From Treponema sp. Marseille-Q4130 (GTDB lineage: Bacteria > Spirochaetota > Spirochaetia > Treponematales > Treponemataceae): a stretch of 64,000 bases of DNA. The notes under the pieces are model-generated. The model was given only the letters and a program-made list of their open reading frames with translations, was not told the DNA's origin and ran no database searches. Positions within the stretch are counted from its first letter, which is position 1, and every line of letters begins with the position of its first letter. The DNA lies in assembly GCF_014334325.1 (NCBI RefSeq), contig NZ_JACSET010000004.1:186001-250000 (forward strand), written 5' to 3'. The position numbers and the translations under genes are program-made. Shown piece after piece: positions 34,285-41,798 of this stretch.

Positions 34285-34488
34285 TTACAGCTTTTCGATT
34301 TCAGCTTGGGTGAGGCCGGTCATCGTGCAGATTTCGGCAATCGGATAGTTATGCGTTCGCATGAGCTTCGCCGTTTCAATCGCTTTTTGATATGAGCCTT
34401 TCGCTTCGCCTTCTTTCAATGCAATTTCCCGTTCTTCTTCCCGCTGCACGGCGATATCGACATCGTAATCGTATTCGGCTATGAGCAT
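34285..34488 (-). CDS. Stand-alone Rpn C-terminal small protein (possible antitoxin)
   Basis: 67 residues from the ATG at 34488 (MLIAEYDYDVDIAVQREEER), which lies eight bases after AAAGGAGG, as good a Shine-Dalgarno as any in the window. The product ends in the HNYPIAEICTMTGLTQAEIE helix-turn-helix-like tail typical of this Rpn family, preceded by a Glu/Lys-rich linker. In E. coli, Rpn proteins are toxic nucleases inhibited by a short product from an internal start (RpnS). By analogy this remnant may supply only the inhibitor (inference). Confidence 0.65.
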   Translation of the reverse strand: MLIAEYDYDVDIAVQREEEREIALKEGEAKGSYQKAIETAKLMRTHNYPIAEICTMTGLTQAEIEKL

Positions 34489-34622
34489 GTTCATCACCTC
34501 CTTTGACTTTCTTTGTAAATACTCCCGCAGGATGTCGTTTTGTATGCACTCTTTGATCGCATTCTTAAAGCCGTTTTCACTGTCGAGCTTCGTATGCTTG
34601 CGTACGGCTTCGATGAACAGCG
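34285..34622 (-). pseudogene. Truncated duplicate of the adjacent Rpn gene
   Basis: The region is a close copy of the 3' end of the gene at 34629-35519. Homology starts abruptly at 34622 (matching position 34990 in the full copy) and runs to the stop at 34285. The encoded fragment begins LFIEAVRKHTKLDSENGFKN and lacks the whole nuclease core. It retains the perfect internal ribosome site and internal start, so its only intact product would be the small C-terminal protein listed separately. Confidence 0.85.
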
Positions 34623-34628
34623 GTTACT

Positions 34629-34856
34629 TTAAAGAGCTTCAACTTCCGCTTGGGTGAGGCCTGTCATCGTGCAGATTTCGGCAATCGGATAGTTGTGCAT
34701 TCGCATAAGCTTCGCCGTTTCAAGTTTCGCCTGATATGAGCCTTCGGAAATGCCCTGTGTAACCCCAAGAGAAAAACCTTTCGCTTCGCCTTCCTGTAGC
34801 GCTTCTTCTTTCTGTACGGCGATATCGACATCGTAATCGTATTCGGCAATTAACAT
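34629..34856 (-). CDS. Internal-start small protein of the Rpn gene (putative RpnS)
   Basis: 75 residues beginning MLIAEYDYDVDIAVQKEEAL, in the same frame as the full nuclease. AAAGGAGGTGATGAAC precedes the ATG at 34856. The same arrangement recurs in the truncated copy (34488) and, with AGGAG, in the distant relative at 48476. The known E. coli precedent is the intragenic antitoxin RpnS that binds and blocks RpnL. Confidence 0.6.
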   Translation of the reverse strand: MLIAEYDYDVDIAVQKEEALQEGEAKGFSLGVTQGISEGSYQAKLETAKLMRMHNYPIAEICTMTGLTQAEVEAL

Positions 34857-35519
34857 GTTCATCACCTCCTTTGACTTCCGTTGTAAATACTCCCGCAGGA
34901 TATCGTTTTGTATGCACTCTTTGATCGCATTCTTAAAGCCGTTTTCACTGTCGAGCTTGGTATGTCGCCTCACGGCTTCGATGAACAGCGTGTATTCTTC
35001 AAGCGGTTTACATGTATGCAATATCTTACTGCCTTTATTATAATTGATATTTGTCACGCTGACAACAAGTTCGAGAGCAGGCTTTTCGGGTATAGTCATA
35101 AAGGCATCGGAAAGACGGAGCGTCGTGCTTTCGGGGTAATCCTCTTTCCCGTTGTAAAATACGTAAAACTCAGGTGTCGGAATCTTTTTCAGGTGCTTGA
35201 GATAGCGGTCTCGCGGATTTTGGATTTGCTCGTACAGGCGGGCGGCATACTGTAAAAATCGCAGCGGCATATTAGCATTTACAGTAGCTTGATGTTCTAC
35301 GAGAGCGATGATTTTGTCATCTATGAGATAGGCGACGTCATTGCGGAAAGCCATATACATCACCTGTTCGAGACGGAGCGGCTCAAGCTCGGCAGATATG
35401 TCGAGGTGAATCCCGTGGAGCGCATTGTAGAGCGAGAGAAAATTGCTCTTTGCGTTTTTATCTTCGCCGAAAAAATCGACGAAGACCGAATCCTTATACC
35501 GCCGATTATGCTTTGCCAT
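34629..35519 (-). CDS. Rpn-family PD-(D/E)XK nuclease (transposase-like)
   Basis: 296 residues from the ATG at 35519 (MAKHNRRYKDSVFVDFFGED). The PD-(D/E)XK core is seen in DKIIALVEHQATVNANMPLR, where VEHQ supplies the E-x-Q/K type site, followed by FLQYAARLYEQ and PTPEFYVFYNGKEDYPESTT. The last 75 residues form a charged linker and an HTH-like tail (EICTMTGLTQAEVEAL). Rpn proteins are DNA endonucleases that promote recombination and have been tied to phage defence. Inside the frame a perfect AAAGGAGG stands eight bases before an in-frame ATG at 34856, so a 75-residue C-terminal form can be made independently. A truncated tandem duplicate follows immediately. Confidence 0.9.
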   Translation of the reverse strand: MAKHNRRYKDSVFVDFFGEDKNAKSNFLSLYNALHGIHLDISAELEPLRLEQVMYMAFRNDVAYLIDDKIIALVEHQATVNANMPLRFLQYAARLYEQIQNPRDRYLKHLKKIPTPEFYVFYNGKEDYPESTTLRLSDAFMTIPEKPALELVVSVTNINYNKGSKILHTCKPLEEYTLFIEAVRRHTKLDSENGFKNAIKECIQNDILREYLQRKSKEVMNMLIAEYDYDVDIAVQKEEALQEGEAKGFSLGVTQGISEGSYQAKLETAKLMRMHNYPIAEICTMTGLTQAEVEAL

Positions 35520-35529
35520 AAGACCTCTC

Positions 35530-35652
35530 AAAAAACTTTTGCAGGAAGTTGTAACTTCCGAAAAAGTTTTTTCTGTGCGCGCGAGCGCACACGTTCAATC
35601 GGCGAGTTTGCAACGCAAACTCGAGATAAAAAGCGGAGGCGCTATTTCAGCC
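35530..35652 (+). repeat. Dispersed hairpin element, copy 3
   Basis: Hairpin A has the outer stem AAAAAACTTTT (35530-35540)/AAAAGTTTTTT (35562-35572) enclosing the conserved GCAGGAAGTTGTAACTTCCG. Then hairpin B GTGCGC-gcga-GCGCAC (35575-35590), hairpin C CGAGTTTG-caacg-CAAACTCG (35603-35623), and the tail GCGCTATTTCAGC. The outer stem sequence is wholly different from copies 1 and 2 yet still pairs, and the last pair of hairpin C is G-C here but T-A in copy 2. Confidence 0.85.
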
Positions 35653-35749
35653 GATGCTTTTTATCGACCTCCCTACTATATATCGCTAAGATATTGCGAT
35701 TTCGGAGTTTTTTTGAAAAAGATTCCTGCGCGGCAAGCTGTGCGGAGGA

Positions 35750-35822
35750 CGGGGCGTTGCGGGGTGTCCCCGCCGGAAGGGGCAGCGCGCAACGGAGTGC
35801 GCGCGAGGGGAAGGCTTTCCCC
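35750..35822 (-). repeat. GC-rich palindromic repeat, intergenic copy
   Basis: Read on the minus strand, this 73-bp block aligns with the 74-bp block inside uvrC (61617-61690) at about three quarters of positions, including GGGGAA at one end, the central GTTGC, and CACCCCGCAAC near the other end. It contains several short inverted repeats (for example GGGGAA-agcc-TTCCCC). Confidence 0.75.
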
Positions 35823-35892
35823 TTTAAAATCTATTTTACGGATAAAGCCCTGCTTTTTCTATCGTACAATATTTTTCTTTTTATACGTTTTA

Positions 35893-35901
35893 TGCTATAA
35901 T
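35893..35901 (+). promoter_or_regulatory. Extended -10 promoter of mgtE
   Basis: TGCTATAAT (35893-35901) is a perfect extended -10 element; no good -35 box is seen 17 bases upstream. It lies about 55 bases before the mgtE start, which is preceded by CGGAGG. Confidence 0.6.
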
Positions 35902-35955
35902 ACGACGCGCAAACCGTTTATCATAGGTTCAATCTCATAGCTTCGGAGGCCTCAC

Positions 35956-37335
35956 ATGCAGACAGAATTGCTTTCGCCCGACATCGAAACCCTCGTCAAA
36001 GAAGAACGGTATGCCGATGTCGCACGCTTTTTGAGTACCCGTCACCCGACGGAAGATGCCGAACTCATCGAAGGTTTGGAGCCTGAAGAGATATATCACC
36101 TGTTCAAAAAGCTCGATCCGCGTACGGCGATCGATATTTTCCGCGAACTTCCCGATACGCTCCAATCGGAAACCGCAGAGCTTTTGAGCGACGGAGAACT
36201 CACACGGCTGCTCAAAATCCTGCCGCCGGATGAACGCGCAGACCTCGCAAAATCGATTTCGGAAGACCGGCTCGACGAAGTGCTCCCGCTCCTCGCGCAA
36301 AAAGAGCGCGACGAAATCAAACAGCTTTCGTCTTACCCCGAAGGAACGGCAGGATCGGTTATGACGACCGATTACGTCGCGTTCCCCGAATCGTTTACGG
36401 TACAGGAAGCGATCAACCGCATACGGCTTGAAGGCGCGCAAAGGGAAGCGGTATCGATCATATTCGTACTTACCGAAGAAAGAAAACTGTGCGGCTATGT
36501 AACACTCACCGATTTGATTTTGGCAAAACCTACAGCGACCCTGGCTTCGATAAAAAAAGAGCCGGCAGGAGAAATCACTGCGGACGCCGATCAGGAAGAA
36601 GCGTCGTTTACGATAACGAAATACGGCCTTCTCGTTCTCCCCGTCGTCGACAGCTCAGGGCTCCTCATCGGCATCATCACGCACGACGACGCGATGGATG
36701 TCGTCGAAGAAGAGCGTACGGAAGATATGGAACGCTTTATGGCGATCACCGGAAAACATCAGGAAACGTCGTACTTGAACACGTCCGCGTGGGCGCATTT
36801 TTCACGGCGCGTCATCTGGCTGGTCATACTTGCAATATTCGATTTTTTTTCGGGCGCAGTACTGCAGACATACGAAAACACGATCGCACACCTTATGCTC
36901 CTCACGTTTTACATTCCCATGCTCACCGATATGGGAGGCAATACCGGAAGCCAAGCCGCCACGGTTATCGTTCGAGCTCTCGCGCTCAAAGAAATCGACA
37001 AGAGCGATATACTGCGCGTCGTATGGAAAGAGCTCCGCATTTCGCTTATGCTCGGCCTCGTACTCGGAGCGATCGCGTTTTTGCGCGTCAATCTTATGAG
37101 CGGCGGTACGACCATCCCCGCCTCTCTCACCCTCGTACAGATAGGAGTTGCCATTGCGTTCGCGCTCGCCGTACAGGTTATCTCCGCAACGATCATCGGT
37201 GCGGCGCTTCCGCTTATTTCCGCCGCGTTCAAAGTCGACCCCGCACTCGTCGCAAGTCCCGCGCTCACGACGATCGTCGATATCACGGGGCTTTTGATTT
37301 ACTTCGGCATTACCAAAGCAATGCTCGGCATATAG
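35956..37335 (+). CDS. mgtE: Magnesium transporter MgtE
   Basis: 459 residues. An N-terminal helical MgtE_N superhelix (about 20-130), two CBS domains (about 135-255: VMTTDYVAFPESFTVQEAIN, LLVLPVVDSSGLLIGIITHD) and five membrane helices (about 280-455) with the pore motif FYIPMLTDMGGNTGSQAATV are present. MgtE is a homodimeric Mg2+ channel gated by the Mg2+-binding cytoplasmic part. It has its own promoter and stands alone. No Mg2+ riboswitch was recognised in the leader. Confidence 0.96.
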   Translation: MQTELLSPDIETLVKEERYADVARFLSTRHPTEDAELIEGLEPEEIYHLFKKLDPRTAIDIFRELPDTLQSETAELLSDGELTRLLKILPPDERADLAKSISEDRLDEVLPLLAQKERDEIKQLSSYPEGTAGSVMTTDYVAFPESFTVQEAINRIRLEGAQREAVSIIFVLTEERKLCGYVTLTDLILAKPTATLASIKKEPAGEITADADQEEASFTITKYGLLVLPVVDSSGLLIGIITHDDAMDVVEEERTEDMERFMAITGKHQETSYLNTSAWAHFSRRVIWLVILAIFDFFSGAVLQTYENTIAHLMLLTFYIPMLTDMGGNTGSQAATVIVRALALKEIDKSDILRVVWKELRISLMLGLVLGAIAFLRVNLMSGGTTIPASLTLVQIGVAIAFALAVQVISATIIGAALPLISAAFKVDPALVASPALTTIVDITGLLIYFGITKAMLGI

Positions 37336-37355
37336 CGTGAACACCTATGTTCCGA

Positions 37356-37979
37356 TCACGTTCGCGCCCTGTGCTCGACGCGTAGAGCATCGTCTTCGAC
37401 CAATATCGCTTCATCGTTGGCGATCGCAAGCAAATTGAGCGAAGCCGAATATTCGTCGATTATTTTTTTCGCCGATTTTTTAAAGGGAAAATTCCGGACG
37501 TGCGGTACCGTATAAAAATCCGTCAAACCCAGCGCATCGAAATTCGTCAATTCGGGCGCTTTTGCACTTGAGTCCATCGCTTTTGCGTATTCGATGTTTT
37601 TTGCCGCGACGATCGAGCCTGCCGATTCTCCGATGTAAAGCTTTCCGTCTTGTACCGCTCGAACGATGACGGCATCGGCTCCCGTCCGTTTCAATTCCTG
37701 CAATAAAAAAAACGTATTGCCGCCGGAAACGTACATGCAATCGTTTACAGCGATCCTGCGGCGGATCTCATCGGGATTTTCCGACGACAGGTCCAAAACA
37801 TCGACGATCATACCTAAACTTTCAAGCGCTTCTTTTCCCGCTTGTACGTAAAACGTAACTTTTTCCACAGTACTCGCGGTCGGTATAAACGATACCGTTT
37901 TTCCCGTAAGTTCTTTTTCAAAGAGCGGCAACAGTCCTGCAACGTCGACAAAAGATGAAGATAAAAATAATTTTTTCAT
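37356..37979 (-). CDS. Peptidase E-like protein (family S51)
   Basis: 207 residues. The glutamine-amidotransferase-like fold of S51 is indicated by KKLFLSSSFVDVAGLLPLFE, CMYVSGGNTFFLLQELKR and the nucleophile elbow LYIGESAGSIVAAKNIEYAK (Ser in GESAGS). DFYTVPHVRNFPFKKSAKKI has the conserved His. Family members include the Asp-specific dipeptidase E and cyanophycinase. The gene diverges from the WYL regulator and converges with mgtE. The cytoplasmic location follows from the absence of a signal peptide. Confidence 0.88.
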   Translation of the reverse strand: MKKLFLSSSFVDVAGLLPLFEKELTGKTVSFIPTASTVEKVTFYVQAGKEALESLGMIVDVLDLSSENPDEIRRRIAVNDCMYVSGGNTFFLLQELKRTGADAVIVRAVQDGKLYIGESAGSIVAAKNIEYAKAMDSSAKAPELTNFDALGLTDFYTVPHVRNFPFKKSAKKIIDEYSASLNLLAIANDEAILVEDDALRVEHRART

Positions 37980-38020
37980 ACGATGATCACACTCCTCTGT
38001 ATTTTATCATACGATCGCAG

Positions 38021-38055
38021 TATACTGAAAAAAGGTGTCATATTACGACACCTTT
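38021..38055 (+). promoter_or_regulatory. -10 box and palindromic operator upstream of the WYL regulator
   Basis: TATACT at 38021-38026 is a plausible -10 box. AAAGGTGTC (38031-38039) and GACACCTTT (38047-38055) form a perfect 9-bp inverted repeat with a 7-base spacer, just over the expected start site. The location fits an autoregulatory operator. The divergent peptidase gene starts only about 50 bases away. Confidence 0.65.
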
Positions 38056-38081
38056 AAAATCTTATTACAGGGAAGTGCATC

Positions 38082-39038
38082 GTGAACAAATCGGAACGCT
38101 TGCAGGATATGATGTTCTTTTTAAATGATAAAAATTCGTTTAAACTCGCCGACATAATGCGTCACTACGACATATCGAAAAGCACGGCGCTCCGCGACAT
38201 AGCCTCTCTCGAACGCATCGGCATGCCGATATATGCCGAACACGGCAGAAACGGTGCTTACCGCATACTGCAAAACAAGCTCTTGTCTCCGATTCTTTTT
38301 ACGCTCGATGAAGTGCTCGCCCTCTATTTTTCCATGTGCACGCTTCGAGCATACGAAACGACGCCCTTTCATCTGAGCGTCGATAAGCTGAAAGAAAAAT
38401 TCGAAAGATGTCTTGCGCCCGAAAAGATACGGATGCTGCACCGCATGGAAAAAGTTTTTACATTCGACGCCGTGCGCCACAATCATCGCTGCCGTTTTTT
38501 GCGCGAGGTTTTACGATCCGCCGTCGAAGAGCGGGTGTGTTCCGTCAGCTACGCGAAAAATGGCATAAAAACCGTATACGTCGTTCAATTTTTCGACATA
38601 TCGGCTTCGTACGGTCAGTGGTATGCGACCGGTTACGATTTCGAAACGAAAAAACCTCGCGTGTTTCGCTGCGATAAAATTATGTCGCTCACACAGAACG
38701 ATCGCCGAAAAGCGAAGCCTCTTTCACAATTTATTAAAAGCACCGATGCGCTGTACAAAACTCAGGGCGCCGTCGAATTCGAAGCCGCCGTCTCGGAAAA
38801 GGGAGCCGATCTCTTTTACAAAGAACACTATCCGTCGATGCAGCTGTATACGGAACACGGCGGCTATATTGTCAAAGGCTTTTATAACAAGGGCGAAGAA
38901 GCGTTTATCGCGCAGTATTTTATCGGTTACGGAGAAAACGTTTTGTCGGTGAAACCGGCGGCATTGAAAAAACTCATTGCCGCACGGCTGAAAAAACTAT
39001 CACGTCGGTATACAGCGGAAAAGAAAGCGCCGACATAA
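38082..39038 (+). CDS. HTH/WYL-domain transcriptional regulator
   Basis: 318 residues starting with GTG at 38082 with GGGAAG seven bases ahead. The N-terminal HTH (FKLADIMRHYDISKSTALRD, about 18-38) and a wing (YAEHGRNGAYRILQNKLLSP) lead to a WYL domain (YGQWYATGYDFETKKPRVFR at about 180-200) and the WCX C-terminal extension. WYL proteins bind nucleic-acid or nucleotide ligands and regulate stress, DNA-damage or defence genes. A perfect 9-bp palindrome covers its likely start site, suggesting autoregulation and perhaps control of the divergent peptidase gene. Confidence 0.92.
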   Translation: MNKSERLQDMMFFLNDKNSFKLADIMRHYDISKSTALRDIASLERIGMPIYAEHGRNGAYRILQNKLLSPILFTLDEVLALYFSMCTLRAYETTPFHLSVDKLKEKFERCLAPEKIRMLHRMEKVFTFDAVRHNHRCRFLREVLRSAVEERVCSVSYAKNGIKTVYVVQFFDISASYGQWYATGYDFETKKPRVFRCDKIMSLTQNDRRKAKPLSQFIKSTDALYKTQGAVEFEAAVSEKGADLFYKEHYPSMQLYTEHGGYIVKGFYNKGEEAFIAQYFIGYGENVLSVKPAALKKLIAARLKKLSRRYTAEKKAPT

Positions 39039-39059
39039 TGCGTCGCTACGGCACACGTA

Positions 39060-40490
39060 TCAGCGGCGCTGTGAAGCGAGCCACGCGAACAGCTTTATGC
39101 CCCCATCTTCGACATCGTCGTTCAAAACGTATATCCACGACGCATGTCCGTCAAAGCGATACGGATTGCCTTTTTTGTCTTTATAGGCGCCGCTTAGATC
39201 GAGGACGTTGTCGTAAACGACGTAATGCAAATCTTCGGGATGCAATTCTCGCAGACGCGATACGGTCGCGCCGTCGTACTTTTCCATCTTAATTGTGTCG
39301 TCGTCTTTTGCCCGCGTAAACCACAGCGGAACTTTCGCAAGTTCGCCGAGCTGGCTGTCCGTAATTTTTTTATCGGGATACGCTTCGCACACGGGAAAAG
39401 CCGCCGCAAAAAAATCGGGATATTGCAAAAGCATATTGAGCGTCATATAACCGCCGGCCGAACAGCCGCCGACATATATGCGATCAGGGTCGATGTACGG
39501 ATGCTCTGCAATACATTCGTCGATCAATCTTTTTACCGCCTCGCTGTAATATGAAACGCTTGCCACGGGATTTTTTTTATCGGATTTGATTTTCAAATCG
39601 GTTTTAAAAATAGCATTGGCTGTTTTGAGAAAGGGCTTCAATATGTTTTTTGCCGTTCCTTCAATATCGACGGGAACCCAAAGCCGCTTTCCCCCAACAC
39701 CCTTGCTTGTCGATTCGAGCCACGCCGTCGGAGCTTGCGGAACGAGGACTGCCGCACCGTTTTCGAAATACGACTGAATTTTTTGCCCCGCGAGGTTCAC
39801 CGCCTTCGTGCCCAAAATCGGCATATACGGATTATTGCCGCCTTCGGCTATACCGTGAAACCAAACGATCAACGGAATTTTTTTATCGCTTTGATCGGAA
39901 TTTGTCGGCGTCCAAAACGCATACTGCATATCCGTATCGCCGGATGTAAAATCGAACATCGTAAAGCGCGCAGCCTCAGGACATACGGCGGCACTCCGTT
40001 TTTTTATCGTAAAGCCGAGTTTTTCGTTTTCAATTTTTAAACCGTAGAGCGTCCCTGTATAGAAGACGGCTTTTATAAAAGGATTTCCGGAAGATTCCTC
40101 CGGTTCAACGGAAAGTTTCAGCGTTATATGATTTCCTTCGCCCTCGATTTTATTGCCACGCGAGTCGGAAAGATACGCGTCGACAACATCGCGCTCGCCT
40201 TTTGAAAAACCGGAACCGCGCCGCGCCTGCTCTTCCGGCGCGAAAATTTTCGTAACTTCAAAATCTTTCGCTCTGACGGCATCGGCTGAAAAAGTTTTGT
40301 CGATATTCATTATCACCGTGTCGGCGACGGGCCCCCAATCGTAGGCACCGACGACAAGCACGTATCGATTTTTTGCAGGCTCCGCAGCTTCTGTCAAAAC
40401 CGTAACCGTGTCCGCTTCTTCCGCAGCAAACGGCAAGAGACAAAAATGCAATAAACATATCGCAAAAAAAATCTTATCAGCTTTGCTCAT
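39060..40490 (-). CDS. Secreted esterase/prolyl-oligopeptidase-like hydrolase
   Basis: 476 residues with a signal peptide (KIFFAICLLHFCLLPFAAEE). Residues 30-180 form an Ig-like N-terminal domain with YVLVVGAYDWGPVADTVIM. The alpha/beta hydrolase domain follows: IPLIVWFHGIAEGGNNPY, then RIYVGGCSAGGYMTLNMLLQ with the nucleophile Ser in GCSAGG, FTRAKDDDTI with the acid and DGHASWIYV with the His. This arrangement occurs in secreted carbohydrate or feruloyl esterase-like enzymes of anaerobes. It would act in the periplasm or outside the cell. It converges with the WYL regulator, 21 bases between stops. Confidence 0.85.
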   Translation of the reverse strand: MSKADKIFFAICLLHFCLLPFAAEEADTVTVLTEAAEPAKNRYVLVVGAYDWGPVADTVIMNIDKTFSADAVRAKDFEVTKIFAPEEQARRGSGFSKGERDVVDAYLSDSRGNKIEGEGNHITLKLSVEPEESSGNPFIKAVFYTGTLYGLKIENEKLGFTIKKRSAAVCPEAARFTMFDFTSGDTDMQYAFWTPTNSDQSDKKIPLIVWFHGIAEGGNNPYMPILGTKAVNLAGQKIQSYFENGAAVLVPQAPTAWLESTSKGVGGKRLWVPVDIEGTAKNILKPFLKTANAIFKTDLKIKSDKKNPVASVSYYSEAVKRLIDECIAEHPYIDPDRIYVGGCSAGGYMTLNMLLQYPDFFAAAFPVCEAYPDKKITDSQLGELAKVPLWFTRAKDDDTIKMEKYDGATVSRLRELHPEDLHYVVYDNVLDLSGAYKDKKGNPYRFDGHASWIYVLNDDVEDGGIKLFAWLASQRR

Positions 40491-40637
40491 AAAATCAAGT
40501 ATATACTATTCTCATACGTATCGCTACAGCGAACTCCGCGACGGAGATGATGTATGTAAAAAACAACAAGGGGGCGGAAAACATTTTTCATCAATAATTT
40601 TTTCGATATTTTTTCATTTCATGTTTTTTTCGTTTCA

Positions 40638-40666
40638 TTGCAAAAATCGTTCGGAAACTATACAAT
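40638..40666 (+). promoter_or_regulatory. Promoter of prfA, giving a very short leader
   Basis: TTGCAA (40638-40643), 17 bases, TACAAT (40661-40666). Only eight bases separate the -10 box from the prfA ATG, so the mRNA would start at or within a few bases of the start codon and no Shine-Dalgarno is present. Confidence 0.6.
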
Positions 40667-40674
40667 AGAACGCT

Positions 40675-41766
40675 ATGGATTTACTGAAAAAACTCGAAGA
40701 CTGCAAAAAACGCTTCGACGAATTAAGCGCGCGCGTTATGGATGGCGATCTTGTTAAAGACGTCGAAAAATACAAAGACGTTATGCGCGAACACGGTCAT
40801 CTCTCCGAACTCATGGAATTATACGGCGAATACAAAAAAATGCTCGACGGCATTGAAAGCGATACCGAACTGATCACAAACGAAGACGATCACGATCTGA
40901 AAGAGATGGCAAGGGAAGAGCTGAAATCGCTCGAAGAACAAAAGCCGCTGCTCGAAGAAAAAATAAAATTAAAACTCATTCCGCCGGATCCGCTCGACGA
41001 AAAAAACATCATCGTCGAAATACGAAACGGCGTCGGAGGAGACGAAGCGTCGCTGTTCGTCGCCGACCTCTACGAAATGTACGCGCGCTTTGCGGAGATG
41101 AAAGGCTGGAAATACGAAATTATGAATTCGACGCCGACGGAAGTGGGCGGCTATAAAGAGATTTCGTTTTCGCTTTCCGGAAAATTCGTATACGGCACGC
41201 TCAGATGGGAAGGCGGCGTACATCGCGTACAGCGCGTTCCCGCAACGGAAGCGCAGGGGAGAATCCACACGAGCACGGTAACGGTCGCAGTCCTTCCCGA
41301 AGCGAGCGAAACCGATATCGTCATCAAGCCGGAAGACGTGCGTATCGACGTGATGAGGGCAGGCGGGCCGGGCGGACAGTGCGTCAACACGACGGATTCC
41401 GCAGTACGCCTCACGCATATTCCGACGGGGCTCGTCGTCATCCAGCAGGACGAAAAAAGCCAAATCAAAAACAAAGCGAAAGCATTCCGCGTTTTGCGCG
41501 CGCGCTTGTTCGATTTGGAAGAGAGCAAAAAACGGGCGGAGCGGGATGCGGCGCGTAAATCGATGGTCGGGAGCGGTGACAGAAGCGAACGCATCCGCAC
41601 GTACAATTTTCCGCAAAACAGAGTGACCGATCACCGCATCAATTTGACGCTGTACAAGCTCGACCAGTTTATGCTCGGCTATATGGACGAAATGCTCGAC
41701 GCACTCAACGTGTACGCAAAAGAAGAGCAGCTGAAAGCGGACGTAAGCGAACTCGCACACGATTAG
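40675..41766 (+). CDS. prfA: Peptide chain release factor 1
   Basis: 363 residues, the standard RF1 length. The GGQ motif at 233-235 lies in [20 protein letters not shown], and the codon-recognition domain sits in the expected middle region ([20 protein letters not shown], the tip region with PAT as PxT-type anticodon tripeptide). RF1 reads UAA and UAG and triggers peptide release. The next gene is prmC, whose product methylates the GGQ glutamine, so substrate and modifier are one operon. The start lies directly behind the promoter. Confidence 0.97.
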   Translation: MDLLKKLEDCKKRFDELSARVMDGDLVKDVEKYKDVMREHGHLSELMELYGEYKKMLDGIESDTELITNEDDHDLKEMAREELKSLEEQKPLLEEKIKLKLIPPDPLDEKNIIVEIRNGVGGDEASLFVADLYEMYARFAEMKGWKYEIMNSTPTEVGGYKEISFSLSGKFVYGTLRWEGGVHRVQRVPATEAQGRIHTSTVTVAVLPEASETDIVIKPEDVRIDVMRAGGPGGQCVNTTDSAVRLTHIPTGLVVIQQDEKSQIKNKAKAFRVLRARLFDLEESKKRAERDAARKSMVGSGDRSERIRTYNFPQNRVTDHRINLTLYKLDQFMLGYMDEMLDALNVYAKEEQLKADVSELAHD

Positions 41767-41798
41767 CGGATAAGGACGCACAGCGGCGGAACAAAAGC

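Noticed and set aside
34629-35519. Insertion-sequence transposase with terminal inverted repeats
   Set aside because: The Rpn-type proteins are often labelled transposases, but no terminal inverted repeats or target duplications were found around this or the 48476 gene.
35823-35955. Mg2+ (M-box) riboswitch in the mgtE leader
   Set aside because: The promoter lies only about 55 bases before the start codon, too short a leader for an M-box.
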